From a virus: a stretch of 37,828 nucleotides of DNA. The stretch is from IMG/VR virus record IMGVR_UViG_3300034102_000945, positions 1 through 37,828 of that record; one strand, 5' to 3'. Made by a program: the position numbers and the translations under genes. Below are positions 19,582-28,885 of the stretch, one piece after another (within the stretch, counting starts at the first letter, position 1; every line of letters starts with the position of its first letter). The notes below the pieces were generated by a model, which ran no database searches, was not told the origin of the DNA, and saw only the letters and a list, made by a program, of their open reading frames with translations.

Positions 19582-22044
19582 ATGGCAGACACGAATCTAC
19601 GGATCAAAATCGGGATGCAGGGGTCCGCGGACGTCAACGCGGGCCTCCGGGCCATCGGGACGGCCGCTTCGAGCCTGAAGGCAACGCTGGTCGGCATTGC
19701 TGCGTCCGTAGGCGGTCTGGTCAGCCTCGGGGCCGCGATCCAGCAGTCTGTCAAATTCAACGCCGAATTGGAGCAACAGGGCGTCGCCTTCAAGACCCTT
19801 CTGGGTAACGCCGAGGCCGCAAGCCGACGGATGGCCGAGTTGGCCCGGTTCGCCGCTCAAACCCCGTTCGAGCTTCCCGAGATCGTCCAGGCGTCCAAGG
19901 TTCTCCAGAGCCTGACCAACGGAGCGCTGGCCTCCGGTGAAGGTCTCCGCCTTGTCGGTGACGCCGCTGCCGCGACGGGGCGACCGCTTGAAGAAGCCGC
20001 CATGTGGATTGGCCGCTTGTACGCCGGACTCCAATCGGGGACGCCCGTAGGTGAGGCTACACTGCGGTTGCTGGAAATGGGCCTTATCTCAGGCACTACC
20101 GCCCGCAAGCTCAACGACCTAGCCGAGTCAGGTGAAGGAGCCGGTCAGGCCATGACGATTCTTCGGGACACGTTCGGCCGCCTCGGTGGGGCAATGGCTG
20201 ACCAGTCCCAGACGTTCAGCGGGTTGCTCTCGACCCTCAAAGACACGTTCAACATGGCGCTGGCCGACATTGGCAAGCCGTTGTTTGACGCGCTAAAGAT
20301 CGGCATTGCGGAACTCATTCCGGTCGTCGAGGAAGTCGGAACCCGCATCGGTGCGTTTACACGGTTGGCGGTTCAATCGTGGCGCGACGGCAGGTTTGCT
20401 GAACTTATCGGACTGACCATCGAGGCAGGGGTCGAGTACGGGGTCGAAGCTTTTGTCGATCTTCGCGACAAGGTTCTGTCGTTCTTTACCGACGAAAGGA
20501 TCGCCAACGCAATCGGCAACTCTGCGGCAACTTTGGTGGCTGGCACCGCTAGGGCATTCATCGAACTCAATACGTTCTTTCAAAGCTATTGGAACTCAGT
20601 CGGGGTCTACGCTGCCCAAGCAATCGGGTCCGCAATCCGCCTTTCAATCAACGCGGTTCTGGCATCGGTTTCCGTCGCCACGTTGGGGCGGGTCAATCTT
20701 CCACTTATCGAGCAGACGACCCCCAACTTTGACGAAGCTTTGGCTGGTGGGACCGCAATTGCCCAGGCCAACGCCGCAAAGCAGAGGGAAATCGTTGACG
20801 CATTGCTGGGCACTTACCGCGAGTTTATCGGGGTTGAGTCCGGCATCACCGATGAAAGCGGGAAGCAGGTCACCGCTCGCGAGAAACTCAAGGCACTCAT
20901 TGACCAAGTTTTGGCGGTCGAAAAAGCCCGCAAGGATCTCACCGGAGGGGCTCAGACCGTCATTGAGAACGAGGCGAAGCTCATCAACGTAAAGTTGGAA
21001 CTTCAAAAGCTCGAACTCGCCTACAACCGGCAGTTGCAGCAAATCAACCAAGCCCGCGGCGCTGTTGAATCGAGTTGGCTGATGACCAACTTGGAGAAAT
21101 ACCAAGAGAAGAAACGACTGTTGCAGGGAGAGCTTGACTTGATCGCCAAGCAGATCACCGAACTCGAAAAGCTCAAGACCACCGCGAACGAGACCGAGCG
21201 GATGCAGATCGAACAGCGCATCGTCGGTCTCCAGGGCACCGCGGGCGGTGTTCAAAACCAGATGACCGGAATGGGACCGGATCCCGAATCGTTCCGGCAA
21301 CAGTTCCAATCCACGCTGGTTGACTTACAGAATCAATGGGGAAGCTGGGCGCAACAGACGGCCGCAACGTTCTCCAACGTGTTCAACACCGCGATCTCAT
21401 CCATCTCGAACGGGATCACGGGGCTCATCATGGGAACGATGACTTGGGGCCAAGCCCTCGCCGCCATCGGAAACACGATTCTGACCACGATCATTCAGTC
21501 GATTGTCCAGATGGGTGTTCGATGGGTTGCGACTCAAATCCTGATGGCGACAGTCGGCAAAGCGTTGGCCGCTGCATCGGTCGCCGCGACGGTTCCGATG
21601 GCTGCTGCTCAGGCTGCCGTATGGGCAACTCCGGCAACTTTGGCAACGATTGCGTCTTACGGTACGGCAGCCGCGGCCGCTCCGGGAATGATTGCCGGAG
21701 CCCAGGGGCTTGTCCTGGCTCAGTCGCTGGCCGCATTCAAAACGGGCGGCTACACGGGCGACGGCAACCCCAACGACGTGGCCGGCATCGTCCACCGCGG
21801 TGAGTTCGTTGTCCCGGCTGACGCTGTGGATCGCATCGGATTGTCCACCCTCCAGGCAATGACCGCCGCGGGCGCATCGGATCCCGGTGCCTTCACGTCG
21901 CCGGCCGCCCCGGGTCCGATCACGCTCAACATGGGGGTCTTTGACAACCCGGGCCGATTGGCCGACTGGGCAAAGTCCAACGAGGGCCGGACGGTGCTGG
22001 TGGACATCATGCGCCAACACGCCCACGAGTTTACCCGCTCATGA
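19582..22044 (+). CDS. tail tape measure protein
   Basis: Product of 820 aa, the longest helical protein here apart from the tail tip. An N-terminal tape-measure domain covers about 40-230 (FNAELEQQGVAFKTLLGNAE, FAAQTPFELPEIVQASKVLQ, MGLISGTTARKLNDLAESGE). A long coiled-coil region spans about 430-560, hydrophobic helices about 610-720, and the C-terminus has the GGYTGDGNPNDVAGIVHRGE motif seen at the end of many siphovirus tape measures. It sets tail length and helps DNA entry. The hydrophobic part could insert in the cell membrane. Confidence 0.93.
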   Translation: MADTNLRIKIGMQGSADVNAGLRAIGTAASSLKATLVGIAASVGGLVSLGAAIQQSVKFNAELEQQGVAFKTLLGNAEAASRRMAELARFAAQTPFELPEIVQASKVLQSLTNGALASGEGLRLVGDAAAATGRPLEEAAMWIGRLYAGLQSGTPVGEATLRLLEMGLISGTTARKLNDLAESGEGAGQAMTILRDTFGRLGGAMADQSQTFSGLLSTLKDTFNMALADIGKPLFDALKIGIAELIPVVEEVGTRIGAFTRLAVQSWRDGRFAELIGLTIEAGVEYGVEAFVDLRDKVLSFFTDERIANAIGNSAATLVAGTARAFIELNTFFQSYWNSVGVYAAQAIGSAIRLSINAVLASVSVATLGRVNLPLIEQTTPNFDEALAGGTAIAQANAAKQREIVDALLGTYREFIGVESGITDESGKQVTAREKLKALIDQVLAVEKARKDLTGGAQTVIENEAKLINVKLELQKLELAYNRQLQQINQARGAVESSWLMTNLEKYQEKKRLLQGELDLIAKQITELEKLKTTANETERMQIEQRIVGLQGTAGGVQNQMTGMGPDPESFRQQFQSTLVDLQNQWGSWAQQTAATFSNVFNTAISSISNGITGLIMGTMTWGQALAAIGNTILTTIIQSIVQMGVRWVATQILMATVGKALAAASVAATVPMAAAQAAVWATPATLATIASYGTAAAAAPGMIAGAQGLVLAQSLAAFKTGGYTGDGNPNDVAGIVHRGEFVVPADAVDRIGLSTLQAMTAAGASDPGAFTSPAAPGPITLNMGVFDNPGRLADWAKSNEGRTVLVDIMRQHAHEFTRS

Positions 22045-24065
22045 TCTCAACCACGTTTGCCGGTCAATCGGTTCTCTTGCTTAACGACGCCCCGGATTGG
22101 GGATCGCCGGTCGGGGTGACCTTCGACTTGGTGAGCCAGTTCGAGGAGGGATTGACCGGCCGCGAGGCTCGACGCCCCCACGCCGCAACGCTACGGGCCA
22201 AGGTGCGGTTCCGGCTGACGATCCAAGGGACAGACGCTTTCACGCTCAAGAACGCGCTACGGGGCTACCAAGCGCAACCCGTCATCGTTCCGTTGTGGCC
22301 GCTGGCCGAGACATGGGCAAACCGGGCAAACATCGCCGCAACCGGACTCCGTGTGGCCTACAAGGCGGACTGGTCAACGTGGGAACTGTACACGACGGTT
22401 GAACCCGGTTGGGTGTTGGCCGACGACATGGTCGCCCCTGCGTTCTGGGGTCGCCTCGAAGACCGGGAAATGCTTTGGCTCAACGCCACGGTCGCCCAGT
22501 TCGACGTTGAGTTCACCGAGACCGGGCCGACCACCTACGCACTGATTCCCGGAAGTCAGACGTTCCAAGGCGGTCCCAACCTCGCCGGCTACCCCAGCAA
22601 CCCACGCTTGTGGCCGACCGCGTTGGACTGGCGGGACGTTCCTGAGTCGTTTTCCGTCCGCATCATCCGAGAGCAACTAGGCTTTGGCCGGGCACCGTTC
22701 GAGACGATCTATCCGCAAACCAACGTCCGCGAAGCCCAGTTCCGCACGATCACCCAGTCATCCGCCGAGTGCTGGAAGTTGCTTCGATTCTTCAGCGACC
22801 ACGGGGCCGGCAAGGCGTTCTGGACACCGACGTGGCATTCCTCCGCAGTAATGACCGCCGACCTCTCCGCGGGGTCGTCTGCGCTTTCGGTACAGTCCGC
22901 CGTGGGTATTCAAGCGGGTGACTACCTCGCGTTCATCCAGGGCACCGGGATCCAAGCGACCTCCCGGACTTCGACCATCGTCGGGACCACGGTCAACCTC
23001 AACAGCACCCCGGGAGCATTCACCGCGGCCGACACCGTGGTTGCCACGTTGGTCCTTGCCCGGTTCGACAAGCCGCGCCTCGGTCTTGAGTTCATCATGG
23101 GGTCGGTCGCCCAGGGGGCCGTTTCCGTCGTCGAGCTTCCGCCGGAATACTCACCGGCCGCGGACGAAACCCTCGGGACGACCATCGGGCTCCTGACCAC
23201 TCGGGGCTACATTTACGAGCTTACCCAGACCATCGGGGTCACGACGACCACAACCCGGCTAACCAGCTACGAGGCCGACTTGACCGTCGGGGCAAACACC
23301 TACAACGCCCGGAAGATGGACCACGGGACGGTGAAGCAGTCACTTTTCCTAGACCGGGACGAAATCGAGATTCGGTCCGAGGTCATCGCCGGGGACCCGC
23401 TGGTCAAACTCGCCACGGTACAAGCCGAGGCCCCTGTCCGGCTCACGATCAAATCTGTAGACGTGTCCGGGGCGACCGGATCCAACGACACCGTGCTTTT
23501 CACTGGGGACATCATCGGGTTGGCGGTCCGTGGATCCCGACTGACCGCAAAAGCCGTGTCCGCGGGGACGGTGTTCGACCGTATCTATCCAAGGTTCAGG
23601 ATGCAGGTCGGCTGCAACCACGCGCTGTTCTCGCCAGGGTGCGGACTTGCCAGCGCTGCGTGGCAATTCACCGCGACCCTAAGCAACCCTGGCACTGTCG
23701 GCTACCCGTTCACCTTTGACCTCACGGGACTCGCACGGACCATTGGCACCGTCCCGACGATCACTGCGGGCTGGTTTGCTGGCGGTTGGGCAGAGTTCCA
23801 ATCTGGTTCTTTGCTGAGTCGCCGGGCCATCATCGACAACACCGCCGCGGTCTCCGGTGCCCTGACGATCACGTTGGCCCGGGATCCGAACCCGTTCCCG
23901 CCGCCGTTCTCCGCCGTGAAGCTTTTCCCGGGCTGCAATGGGGCACGGACAACGTGCGTGGACAAGTTCGCCAACTACCTCAACTTTGGGGGGCATCCGT
24001 TCACGCCCGCAACCAACCCGTCGCTCGTCAAGGTCTCGCAAAACGTCGGAGGGGGTAAGAAATGA
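22041..24065 (+). CDS. distal tail protein with DUF2163/BR0599-type C-terminus
   Basis: Product of 674 aa, ATG overlapping the tape measure stop. Residues 1-330 look like a distal-tail region (FDLVSQFEEGLTGREARRP, then a WPLAETW segment). Residues about 370-674 match the DUF2163 plus phage BR0599 pattern: SYEADLTVGANTYNARKMDH, VGCNHALFSPGCGL with paired Cys, and FPGCNGARTTCVDKF followed by NYLNFGGHPF. In gene transfer agents and related phages these domains form the tail hub next to an NlpC peptidase and a large tip protein, the same order as here. The two parts are fused in one chain. Confidence 0.85.
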   Translation: MISTTFAGQSVLLLNDAPDWGSPVGVTFDLVSQFEEGLTGREARRPHAATLRAKVRFRLTIQGTDAFTLKNALRGYQAQPVIVPLWPLAETWANRANIAATGLRVAYKADWSTWELYTTVEPGWVLADDMVAPAFWGRLEDREMLWLNATVAQFDVEFTETGPTTYALIPGSQTFQGGPNLAGYPSNPRLWPTALDWRDVPESFSVRIIREQLGFGRAPFETIYPQTNVREAQFRTITQSSAECWKLLRFFSDHGAGKAFWTPTWHSSAVMTADLSAGSSALSVQSAVGIQAGDYLAFIQGTGIQATSRTSTIVGTTVNLNSTPGAFTAADTVVATLVLARFDKPRLGLEFIMGSVAQGAVSVVELPPEYSPAADETLGTTIGLLTTRGYIYELTQTIGVTTTTTRLTSYEADLTVGANTYNARKMDHGTVKQSLFLDRDEIEIRSEVIAGDPLVKLATVQAEAPVRLTIKSVDVSGATGSNDTVLFTGDIIGLAVRGSRLTAKAVSAGTVFDRIYPRFRMQVGCNHALFSPGCGLASAAWQFTATLSNPGTVGYPFTFDLTGLARTIGTVPTITAGWFAGGWAEFQSGSLLSRRAIIDNTAAVSGALTITLARDPNPFPPPFSAVKLFPGCNGARTTCVDKFANYLNFGGHPFTPATNPSLVKVSQNVGGGKK

Positions 24066-24514
24066 CACCTACATGGTTCACTGAGGAGCGCATCGACGCG
24101 CTCGAAGCCGAAGCCGCCACTTGGATCGGGACGCCGTTTGCGGCCAACTCATCCGCCAAAGGGTTGGGCGTTTCCTGCCATACCCTCGCGGGCGCACTCT
24201 ACGCCGCCGTCGGGTGGGGTGACATTGCTATCCCGGAAGTCCCGATCTCTCACGGGCGGTTTGGGGAGAATTCCCTCGCCAACCCGTTCTTCGAGGCGAT
24301 GGCTGAACGGTTCACCCAGCTTCCGCACAACGCCGAGATCCTTCCCGGGGACGTTCTAGGCTTCCGCATCGGACGCATCGTCCACCATCTGGGAACGGCG
24401 CTCCGCAACGGGCGGTTCATCCACTCGCTTGAGGGGATCGGAACCACCGTGTCCACCATCGAGGACGCAACCTATCGTTCGAGACTGACGACCATCTGGA
24501 GGCCGACACCGTGA
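24062..24514 (+). CDS. NlpC/P60-like tail peptidase
   Basis: Product of 150 aa, strong SD (GGAGGGGG) and ATG overlapping the previous stop. Catalytic Cys39 lies in GVSCHTLAGALYAAVGW and His108/109 in RIVHHLGTAL, followed by FIHSLEGIGT. The spacing fits NlpC/P60 cysteine peptidases that cut peptidoglycan stem peptides. Its place between the BR0599 protein and the tip protein indicates a tail enzyme for entry and not the main endolysin. Confidence 0.85.
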   Translation: MTPTWFTEERIDALEAEAATWIGTPFAANSSAKGLGVSCHTLAGALYAAVGWGDIAIPEVPISHGRFGENSLANPFFEAMAERFTQLPHNAEILPGDVLGFRIGRIVHHLGTALRNGRFIHSLEGIGTTVSTIEDATYRSRLTTIWRPTP

Positions 24515-24708
24515 AAGGAGAATCGCGCAACCAACCGGACCCCGAGATCAACGACGGCAACACCGAGCCCGAAGACTTCTCGACCAACCAAGAGGCGGCC
24601 TCGATCCCGTGGTTCTGCGGGGAGCGCAAACTCGCCCTCCGGTGGATCTCACCGATTTACAACCAGTTTACCAAGGAAGCTCCCCAGGAGCGACCCGGCA
24701 AGAAATAG
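24511..24708 (+). CDS. small tail-tip-associated protein, 65 aa
   Basis: GTG start, SD GGAGG, overlap GTGA. A polar N-terminus is followed by NQEAASIPWFCGERKLALRW and a basic tail. The IPWFxGxRKLALRW pattern resembles a short segment I recall at the beginning of tail-tip proteins in related phages. Here it may be a split-off N-terminal piece of the 974-aa protein 9 bases downstream. Confidence 0.7.
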   Translation: MKGESRNQPDPEINDGNTEPEDFSTNQEAASIPWFCGERKLALRWISPIYNQFTKEAPQERPGKK

Positions 24709-24717
24709 GACACGACC

Positions 24718-27642
24718 ATGGGAAAAGGTGGAGGAGCAGGAAGCAAACTTTACGACTACTACGGAACCCTCGCCGGCATCGTTTGCGCGGGGCCGGTGGA
24801 CGAACTTGTCGCCATTCTGGTGGACGGCCGGATCGTCTGGCCCACCGCGACGTTCTGGAACGCCGGGCAGACCATCGCTGTCGGTGACCTCCGGCAATAT
24901 CTGGGCGTCGTGTGGAAAGCCACCCAGGCGCACACAACGAGCAACGCCAACAAGCCGCCGGCCTCAACCCATTGGGTCCGCTATTCGTTGGTCCGAACCG
25001 TGGGACCGAGCGCCACAAATCCGTACCCGTTGACCGTGACCGGCTACGGGGCCGCGTATTTCTACTGGGGCACCGACGACCAAGTTCTCGACACCGTCGG
25101 GGAGGCCCGCCTCGCAGCAAACGGGCACCCACCTTACCGTCGGCAAGCCGTTCTCGTTCTGAAGGACTTCCTTTTTGGCCGGGAGCGCACTTCAGCGCCA
25201 AACGTCGAGGTCGTCGTCCGCAGGAAGCCCAACCAGACGATGCTGACCGGGGATCCGGCCGCGTTGATCGACGGACAGGCCAATCCGGTGGCCGCCATGG
25301 CTGACCTTTACACCGACCCGGTTTTCGGGGCCGCTCTGACGCCCGACACCCCGGGAGGCCCGGACACGACAACGTGGCAGTCCGCCGCAAACGCGATCCA
25401 AACCAGCATCGACGAGGCCGGCATCTCGCCTGTTCTCACTCAGGCAAAGAGCCTCCGCCAGATTACCGCCGACATTCTTGCCTATTGCGACGGGTGGGTC
25501 CGGTTCTCTGCAGCCGGTGAGATCGAGGCCGGGCGGTTCCCACACAACGCAGCACCACCCGCATTCACCGCTGCCACGACCATCGACTACAACGATCTCA
25601 TCGACGAGGTGAGCTACACGGCCGACGGATGGGCAACGACCTACAACCAAACCCAAGTTAAGTTCGCCGACCGGGAGCGCTCCTACCGAGACGGCTCGGT
25701 CGCCGTAGTATCGGGCTACAACCTCACCGTGACCGGAGAGCCGCGCACCGCAAAGCTTGACCGCCCGTGGATCACCCGCAGGACCCAGGCATCCGAACAC
25801 GCAGCAGAACACCAGAAAATCGTCGGGGAGCCCAAACTTTCCGGGTCGCTGGTCGTCCGCGCCGAGAAGGCCGCCAGCATTCGCCCTGGGGACCTATTCC
25901 TGCTGACCCACGACGCACTTTCGATCTCCATCGTCTGCCGGTGCATTGCCAAGGACATCGCGCAACCGCCCGCCGGCCGCGCTACGATCCGTTTCGAGAG
26001 TGACCGCGCATCCGCACCGGTGCCGTTCGCCCCTACGGGAGCCGCGGACGAGGGCAGCGCCTACCCGGACAACGAAACGCTGTCGATCCAACAGTTCTTC
26101 CAGCCTCCGCCTACAATGTTTCAGGGGGACACCGACGCAGCCGTGGTCCCGTTGATCGCTCGGACGTCGCCGGTCACGATTGGGGCCAATATTCATCTTC
26201 GAAAAGAAGACGCTTCGGGGTTCTACGAACTCGGATCTATCGACCAGTTTGCAATTCACGGAACCGTCCAAGCCTCTTGGTCGTACTACAGCCGGGCGAC
26301 ATCAACCCGGAGCCGATCCACCAACGTGGCGACGGTGACAACCTCGGCTGCGCACAATCTGGCAACCGGGGACGTGGTGACCATCTACGGGTTTGTGGAC
26401 GCGACCTTTGACGGTGTTTTTACGGTGACTGTGGTCAACTCGACAACGTTCACCTACCCGAACACGGGATCGTTCGTTTCGACGACCACCGACACGGCTG
26501 GAACCGTGACCACCGGCAACGAAGACAACACCGAAAACCTAAGGGTCACACTCGATGCGGGCACGGTCGGTGCAGACTTGTCCAAGATGCTGGACACTCA
26601 GACCGAGGACGCGATCAACGACAACGCGGTCTACGTCGTGATCTTCAAGGATTCCGACCGAAAAGTCTTCGAGGTTTGCACTTTGCGAGCCATGCGGATC
26701 ATCTCCGGGGATTCGTTTTATCGGCTCAAGGTCCGCCGCGCTCGGTACGGCACCGAAACAAGGACGGCCGCCATCGGTGACAAGGTTTGGATCGGCTACC
26801 GGACCGACATTGCACCGATGACCCACAATTCCTTCGTGGGCTATCTGGAAGGGCTTTCGACCGCTACGTTCCGGCTTCAGTCCGCGAACGCTGAGTCGGT
26901 GGCCGACCTGTCAAACACGACACTTTGCCCGAACATTTCCTACACGTTCGCCGATCCCTACGCGCCAACCACCACTTTCACCTCAGTCCAAAAACTGACC
27001 AATGTTTCGGCAAACACTTGGACCGAGATCACGGACTTTACGGGTCACTTCGAGGTGACGGACCGCTTCCGCGTTGACGCCAGTCTTGTCGATTCATCTG
27101 GGGACCTGACCGCGGCGCGACTGTACGCAAAAAACGGATCGTCCGAACTGACTCTGTGGTCTGCAAGTTACACGGAATCATCGACCCAAAAAATCACAGC
27201 CGAGTTCACCATTCCTACCAAAGGGGCATGGCAAGTCTTCATGGCTGGCATCGACAAGTCGGGACGAATCCGAATCAAACAACTCACTGCCGGGGGCGGG
27301 TCTGCATCGGTCACCATCAACATCAAACAGAACAACACCGAGACATCCGCGCCGAGTTTCACTCCTCCAGGCATTGGTTTTCGATCAAATCAGTTTCCGA
27401 TCACCGTCACGCTCACGACGACGACCGCAGGGGCGCAAATCAAGTATTCGATCGTGGACCTTGGTCAGCCAGCCGGCACCTTCACGAACGTGGCAGCAAC
27501 CACCGCAACGGTTGTCGTCGGTCGCAACAAGCGTCTCTGGGCCAAGGCCGACGTTGGTGGAGCCCACGAGTCAATCTTGATTTACCACGAGTACTACATC
27601 GAGATTGACGACTACTATCCGCCCCGTGGCTCGTTGCCATGA
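24718..27642 (+). CDS. tail tip / central hub protein (GTA gp15-type), with carbohydrate-binding-like inserts
   Basis: Product of 974 aa. A glycine-rich N-terminus (MGKGGGAGSKLYDYYGTLAG) leads into a hub region. An insert at about 46-90 (AGQTIAVGDLRQYLGVVWKA, then AHTTSNANKPP and THWVRY) resembles small chitin-binding (CBM5/12) modules. Middle regions around 200-430 (AVAAMADLYTDPVFGAAL, LAYCDGWVRFSAAGEIEAGR) match phage tip proteins with a hub fold. At about 535-595 is an AHNLATGDVVTIYGF-type module seen in various phage proteins. The C-terminus (about 880-960, FPITVTLTTTTAGAQIKYSI) resembles a chitobiase C-terminal-type domain. It is probably the main host-contact protein besides the fibre. 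Confidence 0.85.
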   Translation: MGKGGGAGSKLYDYYGTLAGIVCAGPVDELVAILVDGRIVWPTATFWNAGQTIAVGDLRQYLGVVWKATQAHTTSNANKPPASTHWVRYSLVRTVGPSATNPYPLTVTGYGAAYFYWGTDDQVLDTVGEARLAANGHPPYRRQAVLVLKDFLFGRERTSAPNVEVVVRRKPNQTMLTGDPAALIDGQANPVAAMADLYTDPVFGAALTPDTPGGPDTTTWQSAANAIQTSIDEAGISPVLTQAKSLRQITADILAYCDGWVRFSAAGEIEAGRFPHNAAPPAFTAATTIDYNDLIDEVSYTADGWATTYNQTQVKFADRERSYRDGSVAVVSGYNLTVTGEPRTAKLDRPWITRRTQASEHAAEHQKIVGEPKLSGSLVVRAEKAASIRPGDLFLLTHDALSISIVCRCIAKDIAQPPAGRATIRFESDRASAPVPFAPTGAADEGSAYPDNETLSIQQFFQPPPTMFQGDTDAAVVPLIARTSPVTIGANIHLRKEDASGFYELGSIDQFAIHGTVQASWSYYSRATSTRSRSTNVATVTTSAAHNLATGDVVTIYGFVDATFDGVFTVTVVNSTTFTYPNTGSFVSTTTDTAGTVTTGNEDNTENLRVTLDAGTVGADLSKMLDTQTEDAINDNAVYVVIFKDSDRKVFEVCTLRAMRIISGDSFYRLKVRRARYGTETRTAAIGDKVWIGYRTDIAPMTHNSFVGYLEGLSTATFRLQSANAESVADLSNTTLCPNISYTFADPYAPTTTFTSVQKLTNVSANTWTEITDFTGHFEVTDRFRVDASLVDSSGDLTAARLYAKNGSSELTLWSASYTESSTQKITAEFTIPTKGAWQVFMAGIDKSGRIRIKQLTAGGGSASVTINIKQNNTETSAPSFTPPGIGFRSNQFPITVTLTTTTAGAQIKYSIVDLGQPAGTFTNVAATTATVVVGRNKRLWAKADVGGAHESILIYHEYYIEIDDYYPPRGSLP

Positions 27643-27657
27643 AATAGGTCTGGACAG

Positions 27658-27675
27658 AAACCCAACGTTGGGTTT
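27658..27675. other. perfect 18-bp palindrome after the tail module
   Basis: AAACCCAAC at 27658-27666 is followed directly by its reverse complement GTTGGGTTT at 27667-27675. It lies 16 bases after the tail-tip stop and directly abuts a second inverted repeat. With no spacer between the halves it is better suited to a dimer-binding operator than to an RNA hairpin, but either is possible. Confidence 0.5.
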
Positions 27676-27717
27676 AGGTGGGGCCGCGTGAAGTGCCCCA
27701 CCTGCAATTCAATTTTT
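27676..27717 (+). terminator. hairpin with trailing T-run, possible terminator or start-codon hairpin
   Basis: AGGTGGGGC (27676-27684) pairs perfectly with GCCCCACCT (27695-27703). A TTTTT run follows at 27713-27717, farther than usual for a Rho-independent terminator. The loop holds the GTG start of the 51-aa gene at 27688, so the hairpin could instead hide that start. It marks the border between the late tail genes and the recombination genes. Confidence 0.45.
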
Positions 27718-27843
27718 GCTGCAAGCCTTGCCGATTTCGGCCGGGAGATGGGGCGCAGCACGTCGAAATCAAAGGCTGCTGCCGCCCGCCGCAATGGCAA
27801 AAAAGGTGGCCGGCCGAGAAAGAAAAATGACCGAGAACAATGA
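27688..27843 (+). CDS. small CxxC / GRPRKK protein, 51 aa
   Basis: GTG start in the loop of a hairpin. CPTC at residues 3-6 is a metal-binding-type knuckle; the C-terminal half is KAAAARRNGKKGGRPRKK, an AT-hook-like basic segment that recurs in small phage proteins. It overlaps the next gene by 17 bases. A DNA- or RNA-binding regulator at the head of the recombination module is plausible. Confidence 0.6.
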   Translation: MKCPTCNSIFAASLADFGREMGRSTSKSKAAAARRNGKKGGRPRKKNDREQ

Positions 27844-28885
27844 CCTAGAAATCGTGGCACCTGACGCCATTGGTTCAATCGAACGCGCCCAAGTGGACGT
27901 TCAAATCTCAACCGCTCGGAAGTACCCGCGCACCTTGTCGAAGGTAAAGGAAAGGATGCTATCGTTTGCCACGCTCGACGAGGAGACCGCATCGTCGTGC
28001 TTCTACACGCTACCCGCCCGCCGGGGTGGGGACGACAAGCCGATCCAAGGACCAAGCGTCCGCATGGCCGAGATCGCCCTGGCCAGCTACCAACACGTCA
28101 AAGCTGGGTCCCGGATCATCTCCGACGACGGCAAGTTCCTGACCGCTCAGGCCGTGGTCCACGACCTCGAAAACAACGTGGCGGTCTCCATCGAGGTCCG
28201 CCGCCGCGTCACTTCGAAGTCCGGGGCTCGGTATTCCGACGACATGATCGCAGTCACGGGCAACGCGGCTTGCTCTATCGCGCTCCGCAATGCGGTCTTC
28301 CGTGTGGTTCCTCGGGCGCTCATCACCCCGGTCTACGAGGCCGCCAAACGGGTCGCCGTCGGGGACGTTAAGAGCCTGACCTCGAAGCGTGCGCAGATCA
28401 TTGGCCGACTGAAGCAGATGGGAGCCAAGGACGCCGCCATTCTTGCGGCAGTCGGTGCCGACAAGATCGAGGACATTGACCTTGCTCGGTTGGAGGTCTT
28501 GATCGGTCTCGGGACCGCAATCAAAGACGGTGAAATCACCCTTGAAACCGCCTTCCCGGGCGCATCACCGAAGGAGGAGGGCAAGCCTATCTTCAAGGAC
28601 GAGCCGAAAGCCGCGCCCGCCGCGCAGGAACAGCCCGCCGCCGCGCCCGCAACGCCGGAACCCACCAACCCAGCAGGAGACCCCGCAGGAACCCCGCAGG
28701 AGCGTCTTGCTGCGATTGTGACCGACGCAGGGTTCACTATTCAGCGGTTTTCCGAATGGTGCATTGCCATCGGATTCCACACGGCTGCAATCGCCGAGTG
28801 GTCTGAGGTCTCCGATCAGGTCGCCAACCGGATCCTTCGAAGCCCGACGGGTCTCATCACTCAACTGAAAGGAATGTCCAAGTGA
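27827..28885 (+). CDS. candidate single-strand annealing protein of the recombination module
   Basis: Product of 352 aa; the ATG at 27827 has GAGAAAG upstream (alternatives at 27716 and 27794 run through the 51-aa gene). The conserved part (about 20-230) includes YPRTLSKVKERMLSFATLDE, SVRMAEIALASYQHVKAG, VEVRRRVTSKSGARYSDDM and VTGNAACSIALRNAVFRVVP. I recall this family as common in phages beside exonuclease genes. A Pro/Ala-rich linker (about 260-310) leads to a C-terminal helical domain. The neighbours (DUF2800-type exonuclease, OB-fold protein, RusA) support an annealing or recombination mediator role. That role is inferred; no biochemical motif proves it. Confidence 0.75.
   Translation: MTENNDLEIVAPDAIGSIERAQVDVQISTARKYPRTLSKVKERMLSFATLDEETASSCFYTLPARRGGDDKPIQGPSVRMAEIALASYQHVKAGSRIISDDGKFLTAQAVVHDLENNVAVSIEVRRRVTSKSGARYSDDMIAVTGNAACSIALRNAVFRVVPRALITPVYEAAKRVAVGDVKSLTSKRAQIIGRLKQMGAKDAAILAAVGADKIEDIDLARLEVLIGLGTAIKDGEITLETAFPGASPKEEGKPIFKDEPKAAPAAQEQPAAAPATPEPTNPAGDPAGTPQERLAAIVTDAGFTIQRFSEWCIAIGFHTAAIAEWSEVSDQVANRILRSPTGLITQLKGMSK

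Noticed and set aside
24062-24514. NlpC/P60-like protein as the main endolysin
   Set aside because: Its place between tail hub and tail tip genes marks it as tail-associated. The SLT-type protein at 33407 is the better endolysin candidate.
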